From the NCBI RefSeq assembly GCF_963924675.1, contig NC_089238.1, forward strand, positions 47,324,879 through 47,388,878: a stretch of DNA of 64,000 nucleotides, in the 5' to 3' direction. Both the position numbers and the translations under genes were made by a program. The notes beneath the pieces are model-generated. The model made no database searches. It had not been told where the DNA came from and worked only from the letters and a program-made list of their open reading frames with translations. Positions 23,154 through 34,834 of the stretch are shown here, piece after piece. This DNA is from Phocoena phocoena (taxonomy: Eukaryota; Chordata; Mammalia; Artiodactyla; Phocoenidae). The stretch's first letter is position 1. Each line of letters starts with the position of its first letter.

Positions 23154-23437
23154 GACTTCCCTGGTGGAGCAGTGGTTAAGAATCCGCCTGCTAATGCAGG
23201 GGACACGGGTTTGATCCCTGGTCTGGGAAGATCCTACATGCCGCGGAGCAACTAAGCCTGTGTGCCACAACTACTGAGCCTGTGCTCTAGAGCCCGTGAG
23301 CCACAAGAGAATCCACCACAATGAGAAGCCCGCGCACCGCAGTGAAGAGTAGCCCCCGCTCGCCACATCTAGAGAAAGCCCACATACAGAAACAAAGACC
23401 CAACGCAGCCAAAAAAATATATATATATTCCCTTAAG
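23154..23437 (+). mobile_element. Type A SINE, internally shortened
   Basis: Head and both boxes are present. The CAACTACTGA region is shorter than usual, and the tail carries a (TA)n stretch then ATTCCCTTAAG. TSD ATGTGCATTGTG at 23140-23151 and 23438-23449. Confidence 0.93.
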
Positions 23438-23722
23438 ATGTGCATTGTGAAATGTACTGCTGTGGAAACAACACTTCTATAACAAGAGGACAAGTCAACC
23501 TCAAATAAAGGAAATAGCAGGAGTGGTGAAATAAGTTTTGTGTAATGAGTAAGGAACTTCCCACATGTCTATGCTTGAAGTATGGCATGATTAAGCTGAA
23601 ATGAAATGTCATTCTAATCACATAATAGACATTACAGTCTGTTTCCGGGGTCAGTTACTTGCTGAACACAAGCTTGTGGAACCAAAAACACTCTGCTTTT
23701 AAGATTAAGACTGAGAGGAGAG

Positions 23723-23923
23723 GGGCTTCCTTGGTGGCGCAGTGGTTGAGAGTCCGCCTGCGAATGCAGGGGACACGGGTTAGTGCCCCGGTCCGGGAAG
23801 ATCCCACATGCCACGGAGCGGCTGGGCCCGTGAGCCATGGCCGCTGAGCCTGCGCATCTGGAGCCTGTGCTCCGCAACGGGAGTAGCCTACGTACCGCAA
23901 AAAAAAAAAAAAAAAAAAAAAAA
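23723..23923 (+). mobile_element. Type B SINE with a deleted 3' body
   Basis: 15-bp perfect TSD AAGACTGAGAGGAGA (23707-23721 and 23924-23938). The usual GAGAGGCCACAACAGTGAGA stretch is lost, leaving GGGAGTAGCCTACGTACCGC before the A-run. The B box is also altered (GGGTTAGTGCCC). Confidence 0.95.
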
Positions 23924-24029
23924 AAGACTGAGAGGAGAATACAAATAACCAAAAAGATAAGAATGAAATCTCCTTAGATCTGAGTTTACCTAAGGCTTTT
24001 TAAAAATGGTGATCATTAATAAAAGCTAT

Positions 24030-24180
24030 TTATTTATTAATGCATCCAATAAATGCCTATAAATTATTTTCCATGTACCAGAGTGGACATAAAAAAAAAA
24101 AAAAGATACAAGGCCTATGCCTTCAAGCTCACAGTGTAGTGGTACACACCAACATGTAAACTGACCGAGTACAGTACAGC
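24030..24180 (-). mobile_element. L2 LINE 3' end
   Basis: Diverged reverse L2 pattern: CATCCAATAAATGCCTATAA, TTTCCATGTACCAG, then GCCTTCAAGCTCACAGTGTA. Confidence 0.6.
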
Positions 24181-24326
24181 AAGTGCAGCAATAAAGGCTT
24201 TTAACAGATGCACTGGAAAGGGATATCAGTTAAAGTTTTTAGATGAGACACAGACACTGACTCTAGCTGATAATGACAGAAAAGAAATTTATTTTTTAAA
24301 TATTGGGGGAAAAGAAAAGATACGGG

Positions 24327-24607
24327 GGGCTTCCCTGGTGGTGCAGTGGTTAAGAATCCTCCTGCCAATGCAGGGGACACGGGTTCAAGCCCCGGTCTGG
24401 GAAGATCCCACATGCCATGGAGCAACTAAGCCTGTGTGCCACAACTACTGAGCCCACGTGCCACAACTACTGAAGCCCACACACCTAGAGCCCGTGTTCC
24501 GCAACGAAAGAACACACCACAATGAGAAGCCCACGTACCACAACAAAGAGTAGCCCCAGCTCACCACAACAAAGACCCAATGCAGCCAAAAATAAATTAA
24601 AAAAAAA
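24327..24607 (+). mobile_element. Type A SINE, internally shortened
   Basis: Normal head and boxes, with loss of part of the CAACTACTGA and AGAGAAAGCC modules. Tail AAAATAAATT then an A-run. TSD core AAAGATAC(C)GGG on both sides. Confidence 0.92.
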
Positions 24608-24703
24608 AAAGATACCGGGCTTTGCAAGTGTCCACAGGACACATACCAAGCTAGGCCATATCCAGGGCCATAAAACTAATGTCAACAAATTTAAAAGAGG
24701 TGA

Positions 24704-24874
24704 GGGGGATGGACTTCTCTGGTGGTCCAGTGGTTAAGACTCTGTGCTTCCACTGCAGGGGGCATGGGTTAGGTCTCTGGTCAGGGAGGTAAGATCCCGT
24801 GTGCCACATGACGTGGCCTAAATACATAGATAGATTCATAGATAGATCAGAACAGCAATCAATCAATCAATAAA
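24704..24874 (+). mobile_element. Type C SINE
   Basis: tRNA-Glu-like head. The tail contains ATAGATAG and AATCAATC microsatellite-like units. 12-bp TSD TAAAAGAGGTGA (24692-24703 and 24875-24886) inside L1M. Confidence 0.93.
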
Positions 24875-25212
24875 TAAAAGAGGTGAAATCAAAAGGAGTG
24901 TGTTCCTTAACAACAATGCAATCAAATGAGAATCAACAACAGAAAGACAACAGGAAAACCTCCAAACACATGGAAACAAAACAATACACTTCTAAATAAT
25001 GCATGCGTCGAAGAGGAGGTCTCAAGGGAAATTTAAAAATATATTTAACTGAATGAAAATCAGAATACAGCATGACAAAATTCATGGGGTACAGCTAAAG
25101 CAGTGCAGGAGAGAAATTTCTAGTACTAAATACATACATTATAAAGAGGGAAAGTCTAAATCATCAATCTAAAGCTCTCACCTCAAAAATCTAGTAAAAG
25201 AAGAGTAATATA

Positions 25213-25332
25213 GGGACTTGCCTGGCGGTCCAGTGGTTAGGACTCTGCGCTCTCACTGCTGAGGGCCTGGGTTCAATCCCTGGTCGGGGAACTAAGATCC
25301 CACAAGGGGTGCAGTGTGGCCAAAAAAAAGAA
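25213..25332 (+). mobile_element. Type C SINE
   Basis: Close to tRNA-Glu: CCTGGCGGTCCAGTGGTTAG, then GGTTCAATCCCTGGTCGGGG. It ends in GTGGCCA and an A-rich tail. It interrupts L1M. Confidence 0.92.
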
Positions 25333-25953
25333 AAAGAGTCATATATATGCAAAGCAAGAAGAAGTAAGGAAATAATAACAAGCAGAAGTCAATGAAATTG
25401 AAGACAGAAAGACAATAGAGAAAAAAAGTCAAGGAAACAAAAAAAGAGCTACTTCTTTGAAAGGATCCATAAAATCAACAAACCTCTAGCAAGATTAACA
25501 TATATAGAAGACACAAATTACAATACTGGGAATGAAATTGGTTATCACTACAAACCTCACATACATCAAAGGAATAATAAGACAATGCCACAAAGAACCC
25601 TACCCACATAAATTTAACAACTTAGACAAAAATGGGCCAATTCCTCTAAAAACACAAACTACCACAACTCACCCACTATGAAAGAGATAATTTGACAAGC
25701 CCTGTAAATATTAAGGAAATAGAACTTAAAAGAAAATCTCTAGGCCCAGATGGTTTCACTGGAGAATCTACCAAACATTTAAACAAGAATTAACATCAGT
25801 TTTACACAATCTCTTCTGGAAAACAGAAAAGAAGGGAACACTTCTCAAATTCATTTTATGATACCAAAACCAGATAAAGAGAGTAAAGAAGAGAAAACAA
25901 ATACCAACATTCCCTCATAAATCCTTAACAAAATATTAGCCAATAGAATTCAA

Positions 25954-25956
25954 TTA

Positions 25957-26037
<81 letters not shown>
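25954..26037. repeat. (TA)n microsatellite
   Basis: About 84 bp of alternating TA with two interruptions (TACATA, TATGTATA), inside the old L1M RT region. It is likely polymorphic and self-complementary. Confidence 0.97.
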
Positions 26038-26038
<1 letters not shown>

Positions 26039-26649
26039 AATTATACACCATGACCAAGTGGGGTTTATTCCAGGGATAAAAGCTCAACATTTGAAAATTA
26101 ATCAGTGTATACTAGCATAAGGACAGATATATACATCAACAGAACAGAACCCAGAGATAAACCTAATTAAGGTCAATTAATTTTTGACCAAAGTACCAAT
26201 ACAATTCAATGGGGAAATACCTTTTTTCAAAAATGCTAACAACTGAAACAACTAGATATCCACAGGCCAAAGAAGGAAGCTGGACTCCTACATCATACCA
26301 TACACAAAAATTAACTCAAAATTATGCAAAACCTAAATGTAAGCACTAAAGCTATAAAACTTTTGGAAGAAAACATAAGCATTAATATTTGTGATCTTGG
26401 GTTAGGCAACAGTTTCTTAGCTAAGACACCAAAAGCACAAGTGACAAAAAAATAACAAAGATTAAGGATTTCATTTAAAAAAAAAAAAACACAACTATGC
26501 TGCGAAGGACATGAAAGTGAAAAGATAACCCACAGAATGAGGGAAAGTATTTATAAATAATATATCTGATAAGAAGCCTGTATTTAGAATATATAAAGAA
26601 CTCTTACAACTCAATAATAAAAAGACAACACAATTAAAAATGGGGAATG

Positions 26650-27356
26650 GGGCTTCCCTGGTGGCACAATGGTTAAGAATCCGACTGCCAATGCAGGGGA
26701 TGTGGGTTCGAGCCCTGGTCCGGGAAGATCCCACATGCCACATAGCAACTAAGCCCGTGCACCACAACTACTGAGCCTGCGCTCTAGAACCCGCAAGCCA
26801 CAACTGTTGAAGCCTGTGCACCTAGAGCCCATGCTCTGCAAAAAGAGAAGCCAACGCAATGAGAAGCCAGCACACTGCAACAAAGAGTAGCCCCCGCTCA
26901 CTGCAACTAGAGAAAGCTCTCACGCAGCAACGAAGACCCAATGCAGCCCAAAATAAAATAAATAAAATAAATTTATTAGGGGTTGCTCTGGTGGCGCAGT
27001 GGTTAGGAGTCTGCCTGCCAATGCAGGGGACACGGGTTCAAGCCCTCATCCAGGAAGATCTCACATGCCGCAGAGCAACTAAGCCCGTGCGCCACAACTA
27101 CTGAGCCTGTGCTTTAGAGCCCACGAGCCACAACTACTGAGCCCGTGTGCCACAACTACTGAAGCCCACTCGCCTAGAGCCCATGCTCTGCAACAAGAGA
27201 GGCCACTGCCATGAGAAGCCTGCACACCACAACGAAGAGTAGCCCCCACTCGCTGCAACTACAGAAAGCCCATGCGCAGCAACAAAGACCCAACACAGCC
27301 AAAAATAAAATAAATAAATTTATTTAATAAATAAATAAATTTATTTTTTTTAAAAA
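26650..27356 (+). mobile_element. Type A SINE with a second SINE in its tail
   Basis: The body is at 26650-26950 with an AATAAA-rich tail. After the inserted copy (26979) the tail resumes and ends TTTATTTTTTTT then AAAAA. The outer TSD AAAAATGGGGAA flanks both, just before 26650 and at 27352-27363, showing that the pair occupies one L1M site. Confidence 0.9.
26979..27330 (+). mobile_element. Type A SINE nested in a SINE tail
   Basis: Complete copy with altered head (GGGGTTGCTCTGGTGGCGCA), inserted in the AATAAATTTATT tail of the SINE at 26650. That tail motif is duplicated on both sides. Confidence 0.9.
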
Positions 27357-28271
27357 TGGGGAACAGATTTGAATAGACTTCTCAAAAAAAGATATACAAA
27401 TGGCTAATAAGCACATGAAGATGATCAACATTACCAGCCACCTGGGAACTGCAAATCAAAATTACAATAAGACAGCACTTCACACCCCCAAAGATGGCTA
27501 TGATCAAAAAGACAGTGCTGATGAGGATGTAGAAAATAGAACCTTTGTGGAAATGTAAAACAATGCAATTGCTTTGGAAGACAGTCTGGAAGCTCCTCAA
27601 ATAGTTAAACACAGTTACCATATGATCCCACTCACTCCCACCCAAGAGAAATGAAAACACACGTCCACAGAAAAACTTGTACACAAATGTTTATAGCATT
27701 ATTCACAATTGCCAAAAAGTGGAAACTGACTTGAATGTCCATCAACTGATGAATGGATATCCATACAATGGACTATTATGTGGCAATAAAAAGAAATGAA
27801 ATACTGAAATATGCTACAAAATGAATGAAACTTGAAAATATGCTAAGTGAAAAAGCCAGAAACAAAAGACCATGTATTATACATTCCAATTACATGAAAT
27901 GTTCAGAATAGGCAAATCCATAGAGAAAGAAACAGACTGGTGGTTGCCTAAGCTGGAAGTGGAAGGAATGGGGGGGTGGGGGGAGGAAATGGGAAGTGAC
28001 AGCTAACGGGTACAGGATTTCTTTCTGAGGAGATGAAAATTATCTCACATTGGTCACAGTGATGTTTGCAAAACTCTGTGACTCTACTAAAAAACACTGA
28101 TGTGTACACTTTAAATGGGTGAAGTGTATGGTATGTGAATTGCATGACAATAAGGCTCAATAAAAAAAATAAATCAACATTATCCATATTAACAAGCTAA
28201 AGGAAAACAAATCACTTGACTATATCAATATATACAGAAAAAGCAATTGACAAAATTTAACACCCACCCAT

Positions 28272-28575
28272 GATAAAAACCCTGAAAAAAATCAGAAACA
28301 GAGGGGCACTTACTCAACTTGATTAAAAGCATCTACAAAAAGCCTACAGCTAACTCATACAGTATAGTGAAAGATAAAAACCCTGAAAAAAATCAGAAAC
28401 AGAGGGGCACTTACTCAACTTGATTAAAAGCATCTACAAAAAGCCTACAGCTAACTTATACATTATAGTGAAAGATAAAAACCCTGAAAAAAATCAGAAA
28501 CAGAGGGGCACTTACTCAACTTGATTAAAAAGCATCTACAAAAAGCCTACAGCTAACTTATACATTATAGTGAAA
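28272..28575 (+). repeat. Three tandem copies of a 101-bp unit within L1M
   Basis: The unit starting GATAAAAACCCTGAAAAAAA begins at 28272, 28373 and 28474, and the sequence leaves the repeat at 28576. Copies differ by a few bases (CTCATACAG versus CTTATACAT, one extra A). Normal L1 RT sequence continues after it. 101 is not a multiple of 3, so the duplication also breaks the frame. Confidence 0.96.
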
Positions 28576-28901
28576 GACTGAATGTTTCTCCCTCAGACTG
28601 GGAACAAAACAAGGATGTCTGCTCTCATTGCTCTTATTCAACACAGCGCTATAAGTTTGTGCCAGAGTAATAAGGCAAGAAAAGGAAAAAGCATACAGAG
28701 AGAATAAAGGATAAAACTGTCCCTATTTGCAATAATGATTAACTACCTAAAAACCCCAAGGAGTCTATTTTTAAAAATCCTAGAAGTAATATGTGAGTTC
28801 AGACAGGTTACAGGATATAAGATAAACACACAAAAATCAATTATATTTCTATATACTAGCAATGAACATGTGGACACTGAAATTAAAAACACAACACCAG
28901 T

Positions 28902-29248
28902 GGACTTTCCTGGTGGTCCGGTGGTTAAGAATCCACCTTCTAATGCAGGGGACGCAGGTTCGATCCCTGATAGGGGAACTAGGATCCCACATGCCACGGA
29001 GCACCTAAGCCTGCGCGCCACAATTACTGAGCTCATGCACCACAACTACAGAGCCCACGCGTTCTGGAACCCGAGTGCCACAACTAGAGAGCCCCTGCGC
29101 CACAACTACTGAGCCTGCATGCCACAACTAGAGAGAAGCCCACATGCCTCAACGAAGAGCCTGCATGCTGCAATGGAAGATCGCGTGTGCCGTAACTAAG
29201 ACCCAATGCGGCCAGATATAAAAAAATAAATAAATATTTAAAAAAAAA
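28902..29248 (+). mobile_element. Type A-like SINE in L1M
   Basis: Head, B box GGTTCGATCCC and extended CAACTA modules. The tail is AATAAATAAATATTT then A10, followed by TSD AACAATACCAG versus upstream AACACAACACCAG. Confidence 0.9.
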
Positions 29249-29258
29249 ACAATACCAG

Positions 29259-29392
29259 GGAATTCCCGGGGCAGTCCAGTGATTAAGACTCCATACTTGC
29301 ACTACTGAGGGCACAGGTTCAATCCCTGGTTGGGGAATTAAGATCCTGCAAGCCACGCAGCACGGCCATATTTTTAAAAATAATAAATAAAG
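29259..29392 (+). mobile_element. Type C SINE
   Basis: Head GGAATTCCCGGGGCAGTCCA, B box GGTTCAATCCC, end CACGGCCATA and an A/T-rich tail. It inserted right at the 3' end of the previous SINE. Confidence 0.88.
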
Positions 29393-29694
29393 TCAATTAA
29401 AAAGAGAGAGCTGGAATGGCTTTACTGTTATCAGACAACATAGACTGTAGAACAGAAAAATGTTACTGAAGATAAAGATTGACTTAAAAAATACAATACC
29501 ATTTATAATCAATCAAAAGAAAATGAAAATTAGGTACAAATCTAACAAAACACGTACAGAACTTAAATGCTAAAAACTGCAAAATGCTGATAAAAAAACA
29601 AAGCTCTAAATAAATGGAGATACATACAATGTTCACTGATTGGAAGACTCAGTATAGTAAAGATATCGATTCCCCTTGGATTGACGTATAGGTT

Positions 29695-30262
29695 TGTATT
29701 AGTCTGCTTGGGCTGCCATAACAGAATACCATAGACAGGTGATTTAAAACAACAGAGAGGCATTTCCTCACAGTTCTGGAGGCTGCAAATCCAAGATCAA
29801 GGTAAGACCTCTCTTCCTGGCTGGCAAACAGGTACCTTCTTGCTGTGTCTTCACATGGCCTCTTCTCTGTGAATGTTTGGAAAGAGAGGTTTCTGGTGTC
29901 TCTCCCTCTTTTTTTTCTTTTTTTTTTTTTTAATATTTATTTATTTATTTGACTGCACCAGGTCCTAGTTGCATGGCACACAGGATCTTAGTTGCATCAT
30001 GTGGGATCTAGCTCCCTGACCAGGGATTGAACCCAGGCCCACTGCATTGGGAGCCGGAGTCTTAACCACTGGACCACCAGGGAAGTCCCTCTTCCTCTTC
30101 TTATAAGGAGAGGGGTCCTACTGGATTAGGACCCACCCTTTATGACCTCATTTAACCTTAGTTACCTCCTTAATACCTTATCCCAAAATACAGTCACATT
30201 GGGGGTTAAGGCTTCAAAATATAAATTTTGGGGGGGAGGGGGACACAATTCAGTCCATAATA
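29695..30262 (-). mobile_element. MaLR-type (MLT1/MST) solo LTR
   Basis: Plus strand reads TGTATTAGTCTGCTTGGGCT and ends CACAATTCAGTCCATAATA, the reversed ends of a mammalian MaLR LTR. A 5-bp TSD AGGTT (29690-29694 and 30263-30267) matches LTR integration. No internal retroviral genes are present. It interrupts L1M and carries a SINE at 29908-30089. Confidence 0.88.
29908..30089 (-). mobile_element. Short SINE in the MaLR LTR
   Basis: Minus-strand copy with the reversed head ACCACCAGGGAAGTCC, B box and (AATA)n tail followed by a long A-run. The LTR pyrimidine tract CCCTCTT flanks it. Confidence 0.9.
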
Positions 30263-31188
30263 AGGTTTAATGCAATTCCTATCAAAATCCCAGAGTTTTT
30301 GTAGATACAGACAAAATTATTCTAAAATTCATAAGAAAAGGTAAAGGAACTAAAATTGTTTAAAAAAATACTTCTGAATAGAAATAATAAAGTGGGAGAA
30401 ATCAGCCTACCAGATTTCAAGATTTATTTTATAGGTCAGTAATCAAGATTGTGGGATAGACACATGTCAATGGAACAGAGAACCCAGAAACAGAACCATA
30501 AGCCAAACTGATTTTTGACAAAAGGGCAAAAGCAATTCAAAGACAGCCTTTTCAATAAATGGTGCTAGAAGTAGGACAGCATAGGAAAAAATAAATAAAA
30601 TAAAATAAAATAATTAAAAATCATGCCTTATACAAAAATTCTTAGACTTGACACTGGAAGTAAAATCCATAAAAGGAGAAACTGATAAATTGGACTTCAT
30701 CATAATTAAAAATATATGCCCTGTGAAAGATCCTCTTAAAAGGATAAGACAAGCTACACACTGGAAGAAAGGATTTGCAAACCACATATCTGATAAAGGA
30801 CAAATATCTAGAATTTACAGACAACTCTTAAAACTCGAAAGTCCAAACAATCCGGTTAGAAAATGGGCAAAAGACATGAACAGTCATTTCACCAAAGAGG
30901 ATATATATATGGCAGAAGAGCACATGAAAAGGTATTTAACACCTTAGGGAAATATATATCACTACACACCTACTGGAGTGGCTAAAATAAAAAATAATGA
31001 CCATGCCCAATGTTGACAAGGATGCAGAGAAACTAAAATCCCTTACACACTGCTGCTGGAAATGTGAAATAGTACAGCCCCTTTGGAAAAGTTCGGCAGT
31101 TTCTTATAAAAACTACACATTCAATTACCACATGACCCAGCAACTGACCCCTCTCAGAACATTTACCTCTGAGAAATGAAATTTTAAT

Positions 31189-31722
31189 TGTGGTGAGCAG
31201 AATAATGACTACCACCCCCCCCCAAAAAATACTTACTTCCTACCCTCCTGGAATCTATGAATTAGTTATCTCACCTTACATGCAAAAAGGACTTTGCAGA
31301 TGTGATTAAGGATATGGACCTTGAGATAGGGGAGATTATCCTCGATTATCAATCTGGGCCCAATCTAATCAAAGGAGTCCTTAAAAGTGGAGACCCCTTC
31401 TCAGCTGGGTTAGAGATGAGATGAAGGAAGGAGTAGACCTTCACAGTTTGAGAGGGAAATCAACCAGTTGCTGCTGGCTTTGAAAACAGTAGGGCGCCAT
31501 GAGCCAAGCAATGTGGATGATCTCTAGAAGCTGGGAAGGTCCATAGCTGAAAGCAACAAAATGAGGACCTTAGTCCTACACTCACTAGGAACATAGACCT
31601 GCTTTGATTTTAGCATGGTGAGACCACAGTGTTGGACTTCCAGTCTGCAAAACTGTAAGACAATAAACTTGTGCTATGTAAGCAGCTACACTTGTAGTAA
31701 TTTATTACAGTAGCAATAGAAA
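31189..31722 (+). mobile_element. MLT1-type MaLR solo LTR
   Basis: GTGAGCAGAATAATGACTAC, CTTTGCAGATGTGATTAAGG, CTGGGCCCAATCTAATCAAA, GAGACCACAGTGTTGGACTT and TTATTACAGTAGCAATAGAA appear in MLT1 LTR order. An AATAAA signal is at about 31663. Solo LTR without coding sequence, inserted in L1M. Confidence 0.88.
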
Positions 31723-31751
31723 ACTTGTTCACACAAAAACGACACACTTAT

Positions 31752-31885
31752 GGGAATTCCCTGGTCGTCCAGTGGTTACGACTCAGTGCTTTCATTGCTG
31801 TGGATAGGGTTCAATCTCTGGTTGGGGAACTAAGATCCTGCAAGATGCACGACAAGGCCCACCCTCGCCCCCCAAAAAAACCCCA
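31752..31885 (+). mobile_element. Type C SINE
   Basis: tRNA-Glu-like head (CCAGTGGTTACGACTCAGTG), B box GGTTCAATCTC. It ends in a C-rich and A-rich tail and sits in the L1M tail segment after the MLT1 LTR. Confidence 0.88.
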
Positions 31886-32079
31886 CACAAGCTCACACAC
31901 TTACATTCACACAAAAACCTGTACACAAATATTTGTAAAACTTTATTTATGATACTGCAAGATGTTACCATAAGGGGAATCTGGGTCAAAGAGTCAAGAA
32001 AACTGTGTTATTTTATACAACTGCATGTGAGTCTACAATCTCTCAAATTACAAAGTTTAATTAAAAAAAAAAAGGTATT

Positions 32080-32455
32080 GGGTTACTCATCAAAATCCAG
32101 GAGGATTCAAGAACAAAGTTCAGAGGCCAGAAACAATGCCCCCAAATCACACTGCAAACCTAGACTGATGAGGACGCTGCTGTCATGGACACCATCCACA
32201 TACTGCAGCTGGCACCCCTACGTAGGCCCAAGAAGATTTGTGGAATTCCCTGCCTCTGCCTCATTAGGCCTGGACTCAAAATGCTGGGCACATAGCTGAT
32301 TCATGAAGCCCAGGTTCCTGACTGAAAACTAGCTACAAAGGGTGCTGGGAAATCAAGGGTTTTGAATATTCAGCTCCTTGCCTCCCATGAAGGGTGGCAT
32401 TTATGAAACTTCTTGCAGATCTCTGAGGAGGTCAGACCAGACAGACAAAAAGAAG
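32080..32455. other. Intron, nothing recognised
   Basis: No repeat or exon could be supported. Confidence 0.4.
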
Positions 32456-32460
32456 GTCCA

Positions 32461-32800
32461 GGGTCTTCCCTGGCAGTGCAATGGTTAAGAATCTGCCTGC
32501 CAATGCAGGGGACATGGGTTCGAACCCTGGTCCGGGAAGATCCCACATGCCTCGGAGCAACTAAGCCCGTGCACCACAACTACTGAGCCTGCACTCTAGA
32601 GCCCGTGAGCCACAACTACTGAGCCCGCGTGCTGCAACTACTGAAGCCTGTGCACCTAGAGGCCGTGCTCCACAACAACAGAAGCCACCGCAATGAGAAT
32701 CCCGCGCACTGCAACAAAGAGTAGCCTCCACTCGCCACGACTAGAGAAAGCCCACATGCAGCAACAAAGACCCAACGCAGCCAAAAAAAACAACAAAAAA
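32461..32800 (+). mobile_element. Type A CHR-type SINE
   Basis: Complete body with A box and B box GGTTCGAACCC and tail AAAAAAAACAACA then an A-run. No clean TSD was found. Confidence 0.92.
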
Positions 32801-33010
32801 AGACGGAGCTGAAACAGGGAGTTACAAATAGACTGATACAGATATGAGGGAATTTCACACAAGAAAATTCATGGATGTTTTAGAAATTATATAAAAAAAT
32901 ATTCCCAGATATTTTGTTTCTGAACAGAACAGGGAAAACCAACAATGGGAACAATGCAGTAAATAGCTCAAAAGAGAAAAGAAAAGCATCAGATATTTAA
33001 GATACAAAGT

Positions 33011-33222
33011 TTTTTTTTTTTGTTTTTTTCAGGTACATGGGACTCTCACTGTTGTGGCCTCTCCCGTCGCAGAGCACAGGCTCTGGACGTGCAGGCTCAG
33101 CGGCCATGGCTCACAGGCCTAGCCGCTCTGTGGCATGTGGGGTCATCCTGGACCGGGGCACGAACCCATGTTCCCTGCATCGGCAGGCGGACTCTCAACC
33201 ACTGCACCACCAGGGAAGCCCC
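33011..33222 (-). mobile_element. Type B CHR-type SINE
   Basis: Minus-strand type B copy with a perfect 12-bp TSD AAGATACAAAGT (32999-33010 and 33223-33234) and a T-run for its tail. Confidence 0.95.
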
Positions 33223-33259
33223 AAGATACAAAGTATTTTAATGGTGAAAATCAACAGGT

Positions 33260-33475
33260 TTTAGGAGAAGCACCAGTTCATATCTGATATGAAAGATAAG
33301 TCATCAAATGTATTTTTAAAGAGTATTGGGTATTTCTTCCTATGCTCAGAGTGATCAGAAATATTTCCTTTGAGTTACTCAAATTCACCACTTGTAATGA
33401 ACAACTTGGTACTAGTTGCAGGGAAACACTTTTAAAAGAGCAATACAGGGTATCTGCCCTTAAAGAACTCACTCC
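33260..33475 (-). mobile_element. Possible L2 remnant
   Basis: GGGTATCTGCCCTTAAAGAA followed by CTCACTCCATTT resembles the reversed L2 3' region. Weak. Confidence 0.35.
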
Positions 33476-33479
33476 ATTT

Positions 33480-34830
33480 CAGGCAAGATGAATGTTTAAT
33501 ATAACCTAAACATTTTCCAGATAAAGACCTAGAAATGCTAGATTAAAATATAACAAAAATTATTTTAAATGTATAGCTGAACCCACAAGAAAGAAAGGGA
33601 AACCCCCAGGGTGCCTGGATCAAAGAAGGAACTGAAAACCACAGTGGTAGCATGTAAGTTGATATAGTGGCTACAAGGGGGTGAATGGGATGGGGAAGAA
33701 GTTTCAATAACTTCCGCCCTGGGTTTTGTTATCCACATGATAACAGGGCTGGTCTTGGACTTATAAAAGGTGGAACACTAGAACCAAAACCTCAAATAAA
33801 GTAGAAGCTACTTTATCCTCAGGGAAAGGACACACTAGGAAAAATTCACCTAACAGCCCATGGAGCAGACAAGAAAACACCTCTCTGCTTGGGCAGTAGG
33901 GAAAAGGGGGAAAAAAGTATCCCCTGAGAACTGGAACCCTGGGCCTGCAATCACATGGAGTTGGGGTTCACAGTTACTTTAATTATAATAGCTGAGTGTT
34001 TTAGAAACTTCAAAGCAAAAAAAAATTAACATAAATATTAGCCCAAGCCAGGGCATCTAGTAGAGAATTCATCTCCACTTTTGAGAAATACAGTTTCACT
34101 AGGCCATGAGATCACTCCAAGACAAAACCTTACTAAAGATGAGTAAAGAATACTAAACACAAAAGGAAATAATCCACTATAAAAGAGACAACAAATGAAA
34201 TAAAGACAGCTTTAGAACTCAAAGAACGTCTGATAAAAGAACCATCAGACAGACACTATAAAGGAAATACACTTAAAATGATTATGAATATAAAAGAAAA
34301 CCTCAAAACCATATGAATGAGATACCATGAAAAAAATAACCGGCAGATTTGAAAACAAATCAACTAAAAATTCTAAAAATAAAAAACGCAGTCACTGAAA
34401 TGAAACTCAATGAACAAGTTAAAATAGATCAGACACAGCTGAAGAAAAAGTAAAAAACTAGAACACAGGAAACAGCCAGAAGGCAACTCAGAGAAATAGT
34501 GAGATGAAAAATACCAAAGAAAAGTGAAGTGATACTGAGGACTAAATGAAAAGATCTGACATATAGGAGTTCTAAAAGGAGATAATAAAATGCAAACAGA
34601 CAATATTCAAAGAGATAATGCCTCAGAAATTTTCAGAACTTTCAAAAGGCATGAAGCCTCAGATTTAAGAAACAAAACTAGATCCATACCATCTACATTG
34701 TATTGAAACTGCAGAAATCCAAAGTCAAAGAAAAGATCTTAAAAGAGCTTTATTCTTCTTAAGGCATGAATAAGAAAGAATAAAATAACTATACTTCATG
34801 GTCCAATATTTAAAGGGCCATTAGTGGAAC
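33480..34830 (+). mobile_element. Probable old L1M/HAL1-like 5' UTR and ORF1 remnant
   Basis: The A-rich plus strand (AGAACTCAAAGAACGTCTGA, GAACACAGGAAACAGCCAGA, CATGAAGCCTCAGATTTAAG, TCTTAAAAGAGC) resembles the coiled-coil and RNA-binding parts of old L1 ORF1. No reading frame survives and no ORF2 follows, so HAL1 is a fair alternative. Confidence 0.5.
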
Positions 34831-34834
34831 AGCA

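Larger units (their letters stand above)
24612..28170 (+). mobile_element. Old L1M, ORF2 to 3' UTR, with nested inserts
   Basis: Ordered L1M blocks: the EN-RT linker (AGGCCATATCCAGGGCCATA), RT (CTAGGCCCAGATGGTTTCAC, ACCATGACCAAGTGGGGTTT), a gap, then the C-terminal region and 3' UTR (TACCATATGATCCCACTCAC, TATGGTATGTGAATTGCATG). Inserts are SINEs at 24704, 25213, 26650 and 26979 and a TA repeat at 25954. Heavily mutated with large internal deletions. Confidence 0.88.
28180..32075 (+). mobile_element. Old L1M, RT to 3' UTR, heavily nested
   Basis: It abuts the 3' end of the previous L1M. Blocks in order are RT (AAGCAATTGACAAAATTTAA, GGGAACAAAACAAGGATGTC), thumb (ATGCAATTCCTATCAAAATC), C-terminal (GCAAACCACATATCTGATAA, ACTGCTGCTGGAAATGTGAA) and 3' UTR (GATGTTACCATAAGGGGAAT). 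Removing the SINEs at 28902, 29259 and 31752 and the LTRs at 29695 and 31189 restores the order. Many stops. Confidence 0.87.

Noticed and set aside
28272..28575. CRISPR-like or satellite array
   Set aside because: The copies are directly adjacent with no spacers and are made of L1 RT sequence. It is a local tandem duplication.
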